This document shows, in pieces, positions 43,667 to 51,565 of a stretch of 64,000 nt of DNA. The DNA comes from JAUYQR01 sp050632395 (GTDB lineage: Bacteria; Pseudomonadota; Alphaproteobacteria; Rhodobacterales; Rhodobacteraceae). Location: assembly GCF_050632395.1 (NCBI RefSeq), contig NZ_CP192600.1, forward strand, positions 124,001-188,000. Reading direction: 5' to 3'. The translations under genes and the position numbers were made by a program. A model generated the notes under the pieces. It worked only from the letters and a program-made list of their open reading frames with translations, ran no database searches and was not told the DNA's origin. How positions within the stretch are numbered: the stretch's first letter is position 1; each line of letters begins with the position of its first letter.

Positions 43667-43780
43667 CTACAGGGCGGCGGCGGCGCGGTCAACCGGCGGC
43701 GGCTCCCACAGCTCGATCGGGTTGCCTTCGGGGTCGCCGGCGCGAAAGAAGATGCCGCCGATGCCGGTAACATGTGCCAT
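43667..43780 (-). pseudogene. Remnant of a VOC/glyoxalase-family gene with an internal deletion
   Basis: A 37-codon frame (ATG 43780 to TAG 43667) whose product joins a VOC-type N-terminus (MAHVTGIGGIFFRAGDPE) directly to a VOC-type C-terminus (DPEGNPIELWEPPPVD). Intact relatives have roughly 90 residues between these blocks. The join falls in the DPE triplet that both blocks share, which suggests deletion by recombination between two short repeats. The N-terminal metal ligand and most of the beta-alpha-beta units are missing, so it cannot fold as an enzyme. An SD-like GGGGGTG still precedes the start. Confidence 0.72.
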
Positions 43781-43796
43781 GCCCACCCCCGAATGC

Positions 43797-43819
43797 AAAA
43801 GGGCCGCCCAGGGCGACCC
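43797..43819 (-). terminator. Terminator of the HU-family gene
   Basis: On the minus strand GGGTCGCC, loop CTG and GGCGGCCC are followed by TTTT. It lies 28 bases after the stop codon of the HU gene. Confidence 0.85.
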
Positions 43820-43847
43820 TCCCACGTCCGATGCCTTGCGGCAAGGA

Positions 43848-44135
43848 TCAGCCGTTGACGATGTCTTTCAGCGACTTCGCGATGGCGAACTTCACCTGCT
43901 TGTCGGCAGGCTTCATCATCGTCTCGCCGGTGGCGGGGTTGCGGACCTGACGCTCGGGACGGGCCTTGCAGGCAACCTTGCCCAGACCCGGCAGCGTGAT
44001 CGCGCCGCCAGCGGCAACTTCACGCGCCACAACGGCGGCGATCGCATCCAGAGCGGCAGAAGCGGTCTTCTTGTCGCCGCCCATTTCGTCGGCCACGGCG
44101 GCCACAAGCTGCGTCTTGGTCATCGGTTTGGACAT
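43848..44135 (-). CDS. HU-family DNA-binding protein
   Basis: A 95-residue protein from ATG 44135 (MSKPMTKTQLVAAVADEM), preceded by SD AAAGGA and a -10-like TATAAC about 16 bases before that. It has the HU fold signature with helices (KKTASAALDAIAAVVAREV), a GAITLPGLGKVACKARPER turn and a beta-arm with NPATGETMMKP. It bends and compacts DNA as a dimer. Upstream in-frame codons to 44225 lack a start signal. The arm keeps the conserved RNPxTG motif and its proline. Whether it is the main HU or a paralogue cannot be told from one copy. Confidence 0.92.
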   Translation of the reverse strand: MSKPMTKTQLVAAVADEMGGDKKTASAALDAIAAVVAREVAAGGAITLPGLGKVACKARPERQVRNPATGETMMKPADKQVKFAIAKSLKDIVNG

Positions 44136-44291
44136 TGGATCATCCTTTATGGTTATAATTGCAAAAGCCGGCCCGCGAGCGCAGGCAACGGCCCCCTCGT
44201 GAACGAGGCCACCGTCCAAACACACAGTTTCCGGCCCGAAATCAACCCCCGAACCGTAACTGTCCCCCGATTTAGCGCGTTTTTCAGCGGC

Positions 44292-45800
44292 TCAGAGGAA
44301 GGCGGTTTCCTCGAAACTGCGCAACTTCCGGCTGTGCAGGCGGCCCAGCGGCGTGTCGCGCAGCCGTTCCATCGCGCGGATGCCGATCTGAAGGTGGCGG
44401 CTTACCTGGGTCTTGTAGAACTCGGACGCCATGCCCGGTAGCTTCAATTCGCCGTGCAAGGGCTTGTCGGAAACGCACAGAAGCGTGCCGTAGGGAACGC
44501 GAAAACGAAAGCCGTTGGCGGCGATGGTGGCCGACTCCATGTCGAGCGCCACGGCGCGCGATTGCGACAGGCGGCGGACGGGGCCGGACTGGTCGCGCAG
44601 CTCCCAGTTGCGGTTGTCGATGGTGGCCACGGTGCCGGTGCGCATGATGCGCTTCAACTCATACCCCTCAAGCTGGGTGACGTCGGCCACCGCCTGCTCC
44701 AACGCGATCTGGATTTCCGCCAGCGCGGGGATCGGCACCCAGACGGGCAGATCGTCGTCCAGCACATGGTCGTCGCGGAGATAGGCGTGGGCGAGGACGA
44801 AATCGCCAAGGCTCTGGCTGTTCCTGAGGCCTGCACAGTGCCCCACCATCAGCCAGGCGTGGGGGCGCAGCACGGCGATGTGGTCGGTCGCGGTCTTGGC
44901 GTTCGACGGGCCGACGCCGATGTTGACCAGCGTGATGCCCTGCCCATCGGCTCGCTTCAGATGGTAGGTCGGCATCTGCGGCAGCTTGGTCAGCGGCAGG
45001 ATCACGCCATCGGGTGTCGTGATCTCCTGGTTCCCGGTTGCCACGAAGGCGGTGTAGCCGCTGGTGGGGTCGGCCAGCGCGGTTCGGGCAAAGGCCTCGA
45101 ACTCTTCGATGTAGAACTGGTAGTTCGTGAAGAGGACGTGGTTCTGGAAATGCCGCGGGTCGGTGGCGGTGTAATGCGTCAGCCGCGCGAGGCTGTAGTC
45201 CACGCGCTGTGCGGTGAATGGTGCCAATGGCGCCGAGCCATCGGCATAATGCGTCATCATGCCATTCACGATGTCATCGTTCGTGGTGGCCAGGTCCGGC
45301 ACGTCAAAGATGTCGCGCAGCGAGAAGTCCATCACGCCTTCCTGCGGCACCGACACATCGGGATTGCCCGCCACGGCAAAATGCACCGGAATTGGTGTCG
45401 ACGATGGCCCGATGTCCACCGATACGCCGTGGTTTTCGATCAGAAGCTCGATCTGCTGCACCAGATAGTTGCGAAAGAGGTCGGGCCGCGTGACGGTCGT
45501 GGCATAGGTGCCGGGGCTGGACACGTGGCCAAAGGACAGGCGCGAGTCGATCTTGTCGAAGCTGGTCACTGTCAACCGGATTTCGGGGTAGAAGGCCCTG
45601 ATCCGCGCGCCGGGGCGGCCCTTGGTCACCGTCTCGCTGAAATGCCGGGCGAGGAAGGCCGTCGCCTCGGCATACAACTCCTCCAGCAGCGCCACCGCTT
45701 CGTTGGCATCGGTAAAGCTGACCGAGGCGCGGGGTGGCGGGCAAAGGGTGGCGGTCTGGGCGTCGTCCTGCATCGGTGGTCCTGCGTTTTGATCGGGCAT
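44292..45800 (-). CDS. amn: AMP nucleosidase
   Basis: A 502-residue enzyme of usual Amn length that splits AMP into adenine and ribose 5-phosphate in purine salvage and energy balance. The N-terminal domain has SFGHVSSPGTYATTVTRPDL. The C-terminal nucleoside-phosphorylase-like domain has LVNIGVGPSNAKTATDHIAVL, WLMVGHCAGLRNSQSLGDFV and AVALDMESATIAANGFRFRV, where the Glu binds ribose. It ends with KTQVSRHLQIGIRAMERL. It lies downstream of the methyltransferase gene on the same strand, with a 54-bp gap. Confidence 0.95.
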   Translation of the reverse strand: MPDQNAGPPMQDDAQTATLCPPPRASVSFTDANEAVALLEELYAEATAFLARHFSETVTKGRPGARIRAFYPEIRLTVTSFDKIDSRLSFGHVSSPGTYATTVTRPDLFRNYLVQQIELLIENHGVSVDIGPSSTPIPVHFAVAGNPDVSVPQEGVMDFSLRDIFDVPDLATTNDDIVNGMMTHYADGSAPLAPFTAQRVDYSLARLTHYTATDPRHFQNHVLFTNYQFYIEEFEAFARTALADPTSGYTAFVATGNQEITTPDGVILPLTKLPQMPTYHLKRADGQGITLVNIGVGPSNAKTATDHIAVLRPHAWLMVGHCAGLRNSQSLGDFVLAHAYLRDDHVLDDDLPVWVPIPALAEIQIALEQAVADVTQLEGYELKRIMRTGTVATIDNRNWELRDQSGPVRRLSQSRAVALDMESATIAANGFRFRVPYGTLLCVSDKPLHGELKLPGMASEFYKTQVSRHLQIGIRAMERLRDTPLGRLHSRKLRSFEETAFL

Positions 45801-45854
45801 ATAAGCCCGAACCCCTAGCGCTTCGCAAGTGACGCCGTCATGACGGGGCCTGCG

Positions 45855-46499
45855 TCAGGTCACCCGAAAGAGCGCGATCAGCGCCCGGTCGGCCGCGTGA
45901 TCGGCATCCACGGCGGCGGCTGCCGCACCATAGACCTCGACCTCGATCAGGTGGAGGTCGGCAATCCGCCCGGCCTGCGAAAGCCCGTCAAGGGCGCGGT
46001 CAAACCCGGCCTTGGTCCAGACCCGCCGGTTGATCGACAGCGCCACCTGTGCTGAAGGCATGGCCACGTCCAGCAGGTTTGGCAGCGCCTCGGGCCCCAC
46101 GTGCCCTGCAGTGAAGGTGCCGGAACTGACGATGCCGCGATACTGCCGAGGCAGGGCCAGCGGGCGGGTGATGTCGGCCTGCACCAGCGCGCGGTAGACA
46201 TGCTTTTCAGCCGCACGCGCCAGCATCTCGGGCGAAAAGTCCACGCCGTCGATCGGGGCGTGAAACCCCATGCCGCGCAACCGTTCAGCCAGCAGCCCGG
46301 TGCCTGCGCCCACATCCAGAACCGGGCCTGCGCCGCCGCTGCCAAGAAAGGCCGCCGCGACATGCGCAGGCAGCAGATATTCCATCCCTTCGGCAAAGCC
46401 GCTGTCGTAGTTGGCGGCCCAGTCGCGGTAGTAGGCAAGGCAGGCCTCCGGCCCGGTCAACCCCAGTGCGCCTTTCAAGCTGTGATCTGCCATCGCCAT
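45855..46499 (-). CDS. Class I SAM-dependent methyltransferase
   Basis: A protein of about 214 residues. ACLAYYRDWAANYDSGF precedes the SAM-binding loop VLDVGAGTGLLAERLRGMG, then IDGVDFSPEMLARAAEK (acidic ribose contact) and RGIVSSGTFTAGHVGPEAL. The substrate is unknown. Two nearby ATGs (46499 and 46493) and a TTG (46514) are in frame, with no strong SD to choose between them; the first ATG is used here. It resembles small-molecule methyltransferases of the TPMT/UbiE type. Confidence 0.85.
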   Translation of the reverse strand: MAMADHSLKGALGLTGPEACLAYYRDWAANYDSGFAEGMEYLLPAHVAAAFLGSGGAGPVLDVGAGTGLLAERLRGMGFHAPIDGVDFSPEMLARAAEKHVYRALVQADITRPLALPRQYRGIVSSGTFTAGHVGPEALPNLLDVAMPSAQVALSINRRVWTKAGFDRALDGLSQAGRIADLHLIEVEVYGAAAAAVDADHAADRALIALFRVT

Positions 46500-46583
46500 C
46501 CCCGCTTTGGGCAAGCATGATCCCGCTTTTTCAATGCCGCAAGTCCCTTGCGCCCGCCCCGCCGCCCCCCGATAGTTGCGGGC

Positions 46584-47420
46584 ATGTCAACGCTTCTCTC
46601 CCTTGGTCACGGCTATTCGGCCCAAGCCCTCGCCCGCCGCCTTCTGCCACAAGGCTGGACGGTGATCGGCACCACCCGCAGCCCCGCCAAGGCCGAGGCG
46701 CTGCGCCGCGACGGAGTGGAACCGCTGCTCTGGCCCGGCGACCTTGGCCCTGCCCTAGCGCGCGCCACGCATGTCCTTGCCTCTGCCGCGCCCGATGCGG
46801 CGGGCGATCCGTTCCTTGCCGCCGTTCCCGAAATGGCCGCGGCGCGGCCAGAGTGGGTGGGCTACCTTTCCACCACCGGGGTCTACGGCGACCATCAGGG
46901 TGGCTGGGTGGATGAGAACACAGCCCTCACCCCCAGTTCCGACCGAGGCCGCTGGCGTGTGCTGGCCGAAGCGCAATGGCGCGCGACGGGGCTGCCGGTG
47001 CATATCTTCCGGCTAGCGGGCATCTATGGCCCCGGTCGCGGGCCGTTCGAAAAGGTGCGCGACGGCACCGCGCGGCGGATCATCAAGCCGGGGCAGGTGT
47101 TCAGCCGCTGCCATGTCGATGATATCGCGCTGGTGCTGGAAACCTCGATCCGCAAGCCGGCACCCGGCACCGCCTACAACGTCTGCGACGACAACCCCGC
47201 CCCGCCCGAAGACGTGCTGGGCTATGCCGCGCGCCTGCTTGGCCTGCCGGAACCGCCCGCGGTCGATTTCGACACTGCGGACATGACGCCGATGGCGCGC
47301 AGCTTTTACAGCGAATCGAAAAAGGTCAGGAACGACCGCATCCGCATCGACCTTGGCGTGCGGCTGCTTCACCCCAGCTATCAGGCGGGGCTTGCAGCGC
47401 TTCTTGACGCTGAATCCTGA
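46584..47420 (+). CDS. SDR/epimerase-like NAD(P)-binding protein (YeeZ-like)
   Basis: A 278-residue extended-SDR relative from ATG 46584. The nucleotide-binding loop is the atypical LSLGHGYSAQALARRL, with GTTRSPAKAEAL for ribose recognition. GYLSTTGVYGDHQGGWVDE is the active-site strand; the usual YxxxK is replaced by a Trp-containing helix region (SSDRGRWRVLAEAQWR), and RLAGIYGPGRGP follows. These are features of the YeeZ/SDR-a group with uncertain chemistry. It is convergent with xylR, and the second hairpin element lies between them. Confidence 0.8.
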   Translation: MSTLLSLGHGYSAQALARRLLPQGWTVIGTTRSPAKAEALRRDGVEPLLWPGDLGPALARATHVLASAAPDAAGDPFLAAVPEMAAARPEWVGYLSTTGVYGDHQGGWVDENTALTPSSDRGRWRVLAEAQWRATGLPVHIFRLAGIYGPGRGPFEKVRDGTARRIIKPGQVFSRCHVDDIALVLETSIRKPAPGTAYNVCDDNPAPPEDVLGYAARLLGLPEPPAVDFDTADMTPMARSFYSESKKVRNDRIRIDLGVRLLHPSYQAGLAALLDAES

Positions 47421-47489
47421 CCCGGCTTCCTCTTCTCCAAATATCCCACGGGAGGTCTGGAGGGTGTGAAACCCTCCAGTCCCACGCTG
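47418..47489 (+). repeat. Dispersed hairpin element, copy 2 (after the SDR gene)
   Basis: Starts at the stop codon. The constant block GGCTTCCTCTTCTCC then CAAATATCCCACGGG is followed by arm CTGGAGGG (47457-47464), loop TGTGAAA and arm CCCTCCAG (47472-47479), ending CACGCTGGC. Compared with copy 1 both stem arms changed together while the loop did not. Confidence 0.85.
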
Positions 47490-47490
47490 G

Positions 47491-48768
47491 CTACTGCGCC
47501 GCGATTTCCCGTGCGGGCGCCAGAATCGCCTCGCTGACCGCCGACAGCGCCAGCGCCGCCGCGCCATGCGCCCACAAAAGATCCCCCCAGGCGTGGATCT
47601 CGATGGGGGGGCGGGGGCGTCCGGTGTTGATCGCCAGATTGTCCATCTCGGCCAGTGTTTCGGCGGCGTAAAGGTAGTCATACCGCATCCGCTCGCCCGA
47701 CAAGATGATGAGGGCGGGGTCGAAAAGGTTGATCACGTTCGAAAGCCCGACCGCCAGATAGCGCCCTGCGCGGCGAAAGATCGACCGCGCGGTGGCGTTG
47801 CCGGCCTTGGCGTGGTCATAGAGGCTTTCCAGCAGGACCGCGATCGACTGGCCCTCCTTGTGGCCCCAGTTCAGCGCCGTCGTCGCCTCGCGCGCCAAGG
47901 CGTAGTCGGCAACATAGGCCTCAAGGCAGCCGCGCTGCCCGCAGCGGCAGAGCGCACCGTCAAGCTGCACCTTGGTGTGGCCCAGTTCCATCCCCAAGCG
48001 TTGAGCGCCGCGGTAGATGCGGTGGTTCATCACAAAGCCCATGCCGACGCCGTGTTCGATGGTCACGACCGCGAAATCCGACAGCGCACGACCGGCGCCG
48101 AACCACAGTTCGGCCAGCGCCACGAGGTTGGCGTCGTTGTCGATGGTCACCGGCAGGCCCAGCCGCGCCCCGGCGGCGGCGGCCAGCGGCACCGCGCGGT
48201 CGACCAGCACCGAGGACCAAAGCACCACGCCTTCGGCCACGTCGACAAACCCGGGAACGCCGATGCCGACGGCCGACAGGTCGCTGCGCGCCATGCCTGC
48301 CTTGGCGCAGACCCGGTTCAGAAGCGCCTCGATCGCGTCAAGGATTTCGGCCACCGACATCGGGCCGGGGCGGCGCGGGATCACGTCGTCGGCGATCAGG
48401 TTGCCCGCGAAATCGACGATCACGGCGGTATGTTCGCGGTCCGACAGCTTCATGCCCGCGACATGATGGGCGTCGGCGCGCACGCCCAGCGCCACCGCCG
48501 GGCGGCCTCGACCGACCTCGCCGTCGCGGGGGGCGGCGACCTCTTCGATCAGTCCGGCGGCGATCAGTTCAAGGGTCAGCGTCGTGACGGTGGCCGGGCT
48601 GATGCCCAGATCCTTGGCGACCTGCACACGGGGAATCAGACCCGCCGCCCGCACCTGTTCAAAGACCTGCTGGCGGAGAGGGCGCTGGTTGTCCTGCAGG
48701 GCGGGAATCAGCGGGCCAACGCCCTTGCGGCCGTCTGATCCTGCTGTCCTGACCGCGCGGGCCGCCAT
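47491..48768 (-). CDS. xylR: ROK-family repressor of xylose genes
   Basis: A 425-residue ROK regulator. A winged HTH lies at about 30-75 (LRQQVFEQVRAAGLIPRVQV, GISPATVTTLTLELIAAGL), followed by a sugar-kinase-like domain with GIGVPGFVDVAEG, IDNDANLVALAE, the ExGH-type region GMELGHTKV and the zinc-binding CRCGQRGCLEAY. It is divergent from xylF, so xylose or a derivative probably lifts repression of xylFHGBA. The name rests on context; family members also regulate glucose and N-acetylglucosamine genes. Confidence 0.85.
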   Translation of the reverse strand: MAARAVRTAGSDGRKGVGPLIPALQDNQRPLRQQVFEQVRAAGLIPRVQVAKDLGISPATVTTLTLELIAAGLIEEVAAPRDGEVGRGRPAVALGVRADAHHVAGMKLSDREHTAVIVDFAGNLIADDVIPRRPGPMSVAEILDAIEALLNRVCAKAGMARSDLSAVGIGVPGFVDVAEGVVLWSSVLVDRAVPLAAAAGARLGLPVTIDNDANLVALAELWFGAGRALSDFAVVTIEHGVGMGFVMNHRIYRGAQRLGMELGHTKVQLDGALCRCGQRGCLEAYVADYALAREATTALNWGHKEGQSIAVLLESLYDHAKAGNATARSIFRRAGRYLAVGLSNVINLFDPALIILSGERMRYDYLYAAETLAEMDNLAINTGRPRPPIEIHAWGDLLWAHGAAALALSAVSEAILAPAREIAAQ

Positions 48769-48982
48769 TTCTTTGGTCTCCGAAGGAAAAATGCTGAAAT
48801 CTCTCGTTTTGCGCCTGCAGAATGCTGCGTGGCAGCACGAAAACGGTCAATCTGCGGGCGAGTCCAAGATTGACCGTTATTTTTATTTTGACAACTGAAA
48901 TTATTCGCGGCACTTTTCCGCCCGTTCCGGCGAATCTGCCGGGCCGGCCATGCGCTGGCCGATATCCATAGGGAGGATACTT
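48769..48982. other. xylR-xylF divergent control region
   Basis: A 214-bp spacer without a gene. It contains a perfect 12-bp inverted repeat (listed separately), a smaller dyad TGCTGC/GCAGCA near 48822-48836, and a strikingly AT-rich tract at 48876-48907. TTGACA at 48888-48893 is a perfect -35 hexamer, but no good -10 lies 16-18 bases downstream, which hints at activator help for xylF. Confidence 0.6.
48842..48878. promoter_or_regulatory. Perfect inverted repeat, candidate XylR operator
   Basis: AACGGTCAATCT (48842-48853) and its exact reverse complement AGATTGACCGTT (48867-48878) are separated by 13 bases. It lies 10 bases upstream of the TTGACA hexamer and next to the xylR start, well placed to control both directions. 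A terminator role is unlikely so far from any upstream gene end. Confidence 0.65.
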
Positions 48983-50008
48983 ATGCGTACCGCAATTCTC
49001 GCCGCCATCGTGGCGGTGACTGGCTTCTCGTCGGCTGCTTTGGCTGAAGGCAAGAAGATCGGCGTTTCCTGGGCTCAGTTTCAGGAAGAGCGCTGGAAGA
49101 TCGACGAAGCGGCCATGAAGGCTGCTATCGAAGCGGCTGGCAACGAGTACGTCTCGGCCGACGCCCAAGCCTCTGCTGAAAAGCAGCTGTCGGACATCGA
49201 CGCGCTGATCGCTCAGGGCGTTGACGCGCTGATCATCAACGCCTGGGACAAGGACGCCATCGGGCCGGCCATCGAGAAAGCCGCTGCCGAAGGTATCCCG
49301 GTTGTGGGTTACGACCGTCTGATCGAAGACGCCCGTACCTTCTATCTGACGTTCGACAACGTCGGCGTTGGCCGGATCATCGCACAGGAAGTCTTCAAGG
49401 TGGCGCCGAAGGGCAACTACGCGATCATCAAGGGCGACCCGGGTGACCCGAACGTCGGCTTCCTGCGTCAGGGCATGGAAGAAGTCATCGGTGCGGCTGT
49501 TGCCTCGGGCGACATCGTGATCGTCGGCGAAGCAAACTCGGACGGCTGGAAGCCTGAGAATGCCCAGAAGAACATGGAGCAGATCCTGACCGCCGCCAAC
49601 AACAAGGTGGACGCGGTTCTGGCGCAGAACGACGGCATGGCCGGTGGCGCTGCTGCTGCTCTGGCCGCTCAGGGCCTGAACGTTCCGCTGGGTGGCCAGG
49701 ACGGCGACCTTGCTGCGATCAACCGTGTCGCACGCGGCACGCAGACCGTTTCGGTCTGGAAGAACGCGCGTGACCTCGGCAAGTCGGCTGGCGAAATCGC
49801 CGGCATGCTGGCTGACGGCACCGCACTGGACGCCATCCCGGGCGCGTCCAAGTTCTCGGGCGGCGAGAAGGGCGTTGAAATGAACGCAATCCTTCTGAAC
49901 CCGACCCCGATCACCAAGGACACGCTGAACCTGGCGATCGACGCAGGCCACATCTCGAAAGAGGCGGCTTGCGAGGGTGCCATGGAAGGCGTCGCTGCTT
50001 GCCAGTGA
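48983..50008 (+). CDS. xylF: Xylose ABC transporter, periplasmic binding protein
   Basis: A 341-residue binding protein from ATG 48983 (SD GGGAGGA). The signal peptide ends near SSAALA. KKIGVSWAQFQEERWKIDE at the mature N-terminus and the hinge regions QGVDALIINAWDKDAI, IPVVGYDRLIED, DAVLAQNDGMAGG and GGQDGDLAAINRVARGTQ are typical of XylF in the periplasmic-binding-protein type 1 fold. It delivers D-xylose to XylHG. A GC hairpin follows, which may raise its expression relative to the membrane parts. Confidence 0.95.
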   Translation: MRTAILAAIVAVTGFSSAALAEGKKIGVSWAQFQEERWKIDEAAMKAAIEAAGNEYVSADAQASAEKQLSDIDALIAQGVDALIINAWDKDAIGPAIEKAAAEGIPVVGYDRLIEDARTFYLTFDNVGVGRIIAQEVFKVAPKGNYAIIKGDPGDPNVGFLRQGMEEVIGAAVASGDIVIVGEANSDGWKPENAQKNMEQILTAANNKVDAVLAQNDGMAGGAAAALAAQGLNVPLGGQDGDLAAINRVARGTQTVSVWKNARDLGKSAGEIAGMLADGTALDAIPGASKFSGGEKGVEMNAILLNPTPITKDTLNLAIDAGHISKEAACEGAMEGVAACQ

Positions 50009-50020
50009 TCTAGGCTGATT

Positions 50021-50052
50021 TTCCGGCGCCGCCCGAATGGGTGGCGCCGGAA
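50021..50052 (+). terminator. Intercistronic hairpin after xylF
   Basis: TTCCGGCGCC (50021-50030) pairs perfectly with GGCGCCGGAA (50043-50052), with extra pairs possible in the loop. The tail CCTTCTTTC is only weakly T-rich. It is probably a partial terminator or an mRNA-stabilising structure that makes xylF more abundant than xylH, as in many sugar ABC operons. Confidence 0.7.
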
Positions 50053-50160
50053 CCTTCTTTCGAAGTCGGGTGGCCTCGCGCCCCAATGTGTGGGCGCAAC
50101 GTGCGTGCTTTGCGCGCATTTGCGGCCCCGGCCCCTCCCTCTCATAGGTTGGACGAGGAC

Positions 50161-51552
50161 ATGACCGACACACCCCATTCCCCCCAAACAGCACAGTCGC
50201 AAGACGGCGCAGTAGCCCGCTTCCTGCGAGCGACCGAGATCGACCCCCGCCTTCTGGGCATGATCGGAGCCCTGGTATTGATCTGGGTGGCTTTCGAGGC
50301 CTACTCGACCATCGTGCTTGGGCGGCCTTCGTTGCTGCTTGGTGCCGCGCAGGCCGAAGCGAACGGCTTCCTGACGCCGCGCAACCTGTGGAACCTCAGC
50401 GTCCAGACCGCCTATATCGGCATCATGGCGACGGGCATGGTGCTGGTGATCATCACCCGCAACATCGACCTTTCGGTCGGGTCGATCATGGGCATGGTCG
50501 GCATGTACATGGGCCTTCTTCAGATCAGCTACCTGACGCCTGCCCTTGGTCTTGGGCATCCTTCGATCTGGATCATCACGGTGATCTTCGGCGTCGCCAT
50601 GGGCGCGCTGATCGGGGCCTTCCAGGGGATGCTGATAGCGTTTCTCGGCATTCCGTCCTTCATCGTCACGCTCGGTGGCCTTCTGGTGTGGCGCGGCGCG
50701 GCCTTTCTGGTCGCCGGGGGCAAGACCATTGCGCCCCTGGACGAAAACTTCGCGCTGATCGGCGGCGGGTCGTTCGGCGCGCTGGGGCGGACCGGAAGCT
50801 GGATCTTCGCGGTCATCGCCTGCGTCTTCGTCGTCTGGGCCTTCGTCAGCGGACGCAAGTCGCGCCGCACGCACGGGTTTGCGCTGCGCCCGGTCTGGGC
50901 CGAGACCTTCGTGATCGGCCTTGTCTGCTCTGTGATCGTCGGGGCGACGGCGGTGGTCAACTCCTACATCTGGCCCAAGGGCAACATCGAGAAATACTAT
51001 GCGTCGATCGGGCAGGAACTGCCGGAATGCGCCAAGGACAACGACACGATCTACAGCGGTGTCTGCGCCAGCTTCGGCCACGGCTTTGCCTATCCGGTGC
51101 TGATCCTGATCGCGGTGGCGATCTTCATGACCATCCTGATGACGCGCACCCGGTTTGGCCGCTATGTCTTTGCCATCGGCGGCAACCCCGAGGCTGCGGC
51201 CCTGTCGGGCATCAACACCCGCGCCATGACGGTGAAGATCTTCACCCTGATGGGCGGTCTGGCGGGCATCGCCGCCGTGATCGGCGCGGCGCGGCAGAAC
51301 TCGGCCACCAACGCGATGGGTAACCTTGACGAGCTTTATGTCATTGCCGCCGCCGTGGTTGGCGGCACCTCGCTGGCAGGGGGCGTCGGCACGATCTACG
51401 GCGCCATCATCGGCGCGCTGATCCTGACGTCGTTGCAGACCGGGATGGTGCTGATCGGCTTTGGCGACGGTTCGTACCAGCGGATCGTGATCGGCATCGC
51501 GCTGGTGTTCGCCGTCTGGCTCGACATCGTCTACCGCAAACGCATCAAGTGA
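50161..51552 (+). CDS. xylH: Xylose ABC transporter, permease
   Basis: A 463-residue permease from ATG 50161; the open frame begins earlier in the post-xylF leader but without start signals. There are about ten transmembrane helices of the BPD_transp_2 (RbsC/XylH) type. The segments MVLVIITRNIDLSVGSIMGM, FLGIPSFIVTLGGLLVWRG and RTRFGRYVFAIGGNPEAAAL are diagnostic. An insert of about 55 residues (NSYIWPKGNIEKYYASIG through SGVCASFGHG) is longer than in RbsC and belongs to the XylH group. Confidence 0.94.
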   Translation: MTDTPHSPQTAQSQDGAVARFLRATEIDPRLLGMIGALVLIWVAFEAYSTIVLGRPSLLLGAAQAEANGFLTPRNLWNLSVQTAYIGIMATGMVLVIITRNIDLSVGSIMGMVGMYMGLLQISYLTPALGLGHPSIWIITVIFGVAMGALIGAFQGMLIAFLGIPSFIVTLGGLLVWRGAAFLVAGGKTIAPLDENFALIGGGSFGALGRTGSWIFAVIACVFVVWAFVSGRKSRRTHGFALRPVWAETFVIGLVCSVIVGATAVVNSYIWPKGNIEKYYASIGQELPECAKDNDTIYSGVCASFGHGFAYPVLILIAVAIFMTILMTRTRFGRYVFAIGGNPEAAALSGINTRAMTVKIFTLMGGLAGIAAVIGAARQNSATNAMGNLDELYVIAAAVVGGTSLAGGVGTIYGAIIGALILTSLQTGMVLIGFGDGSYQRIVIGIALVFAVWLDIVYRKRIK

Positions 51553-51565
51553 CGGGGGAATGACC

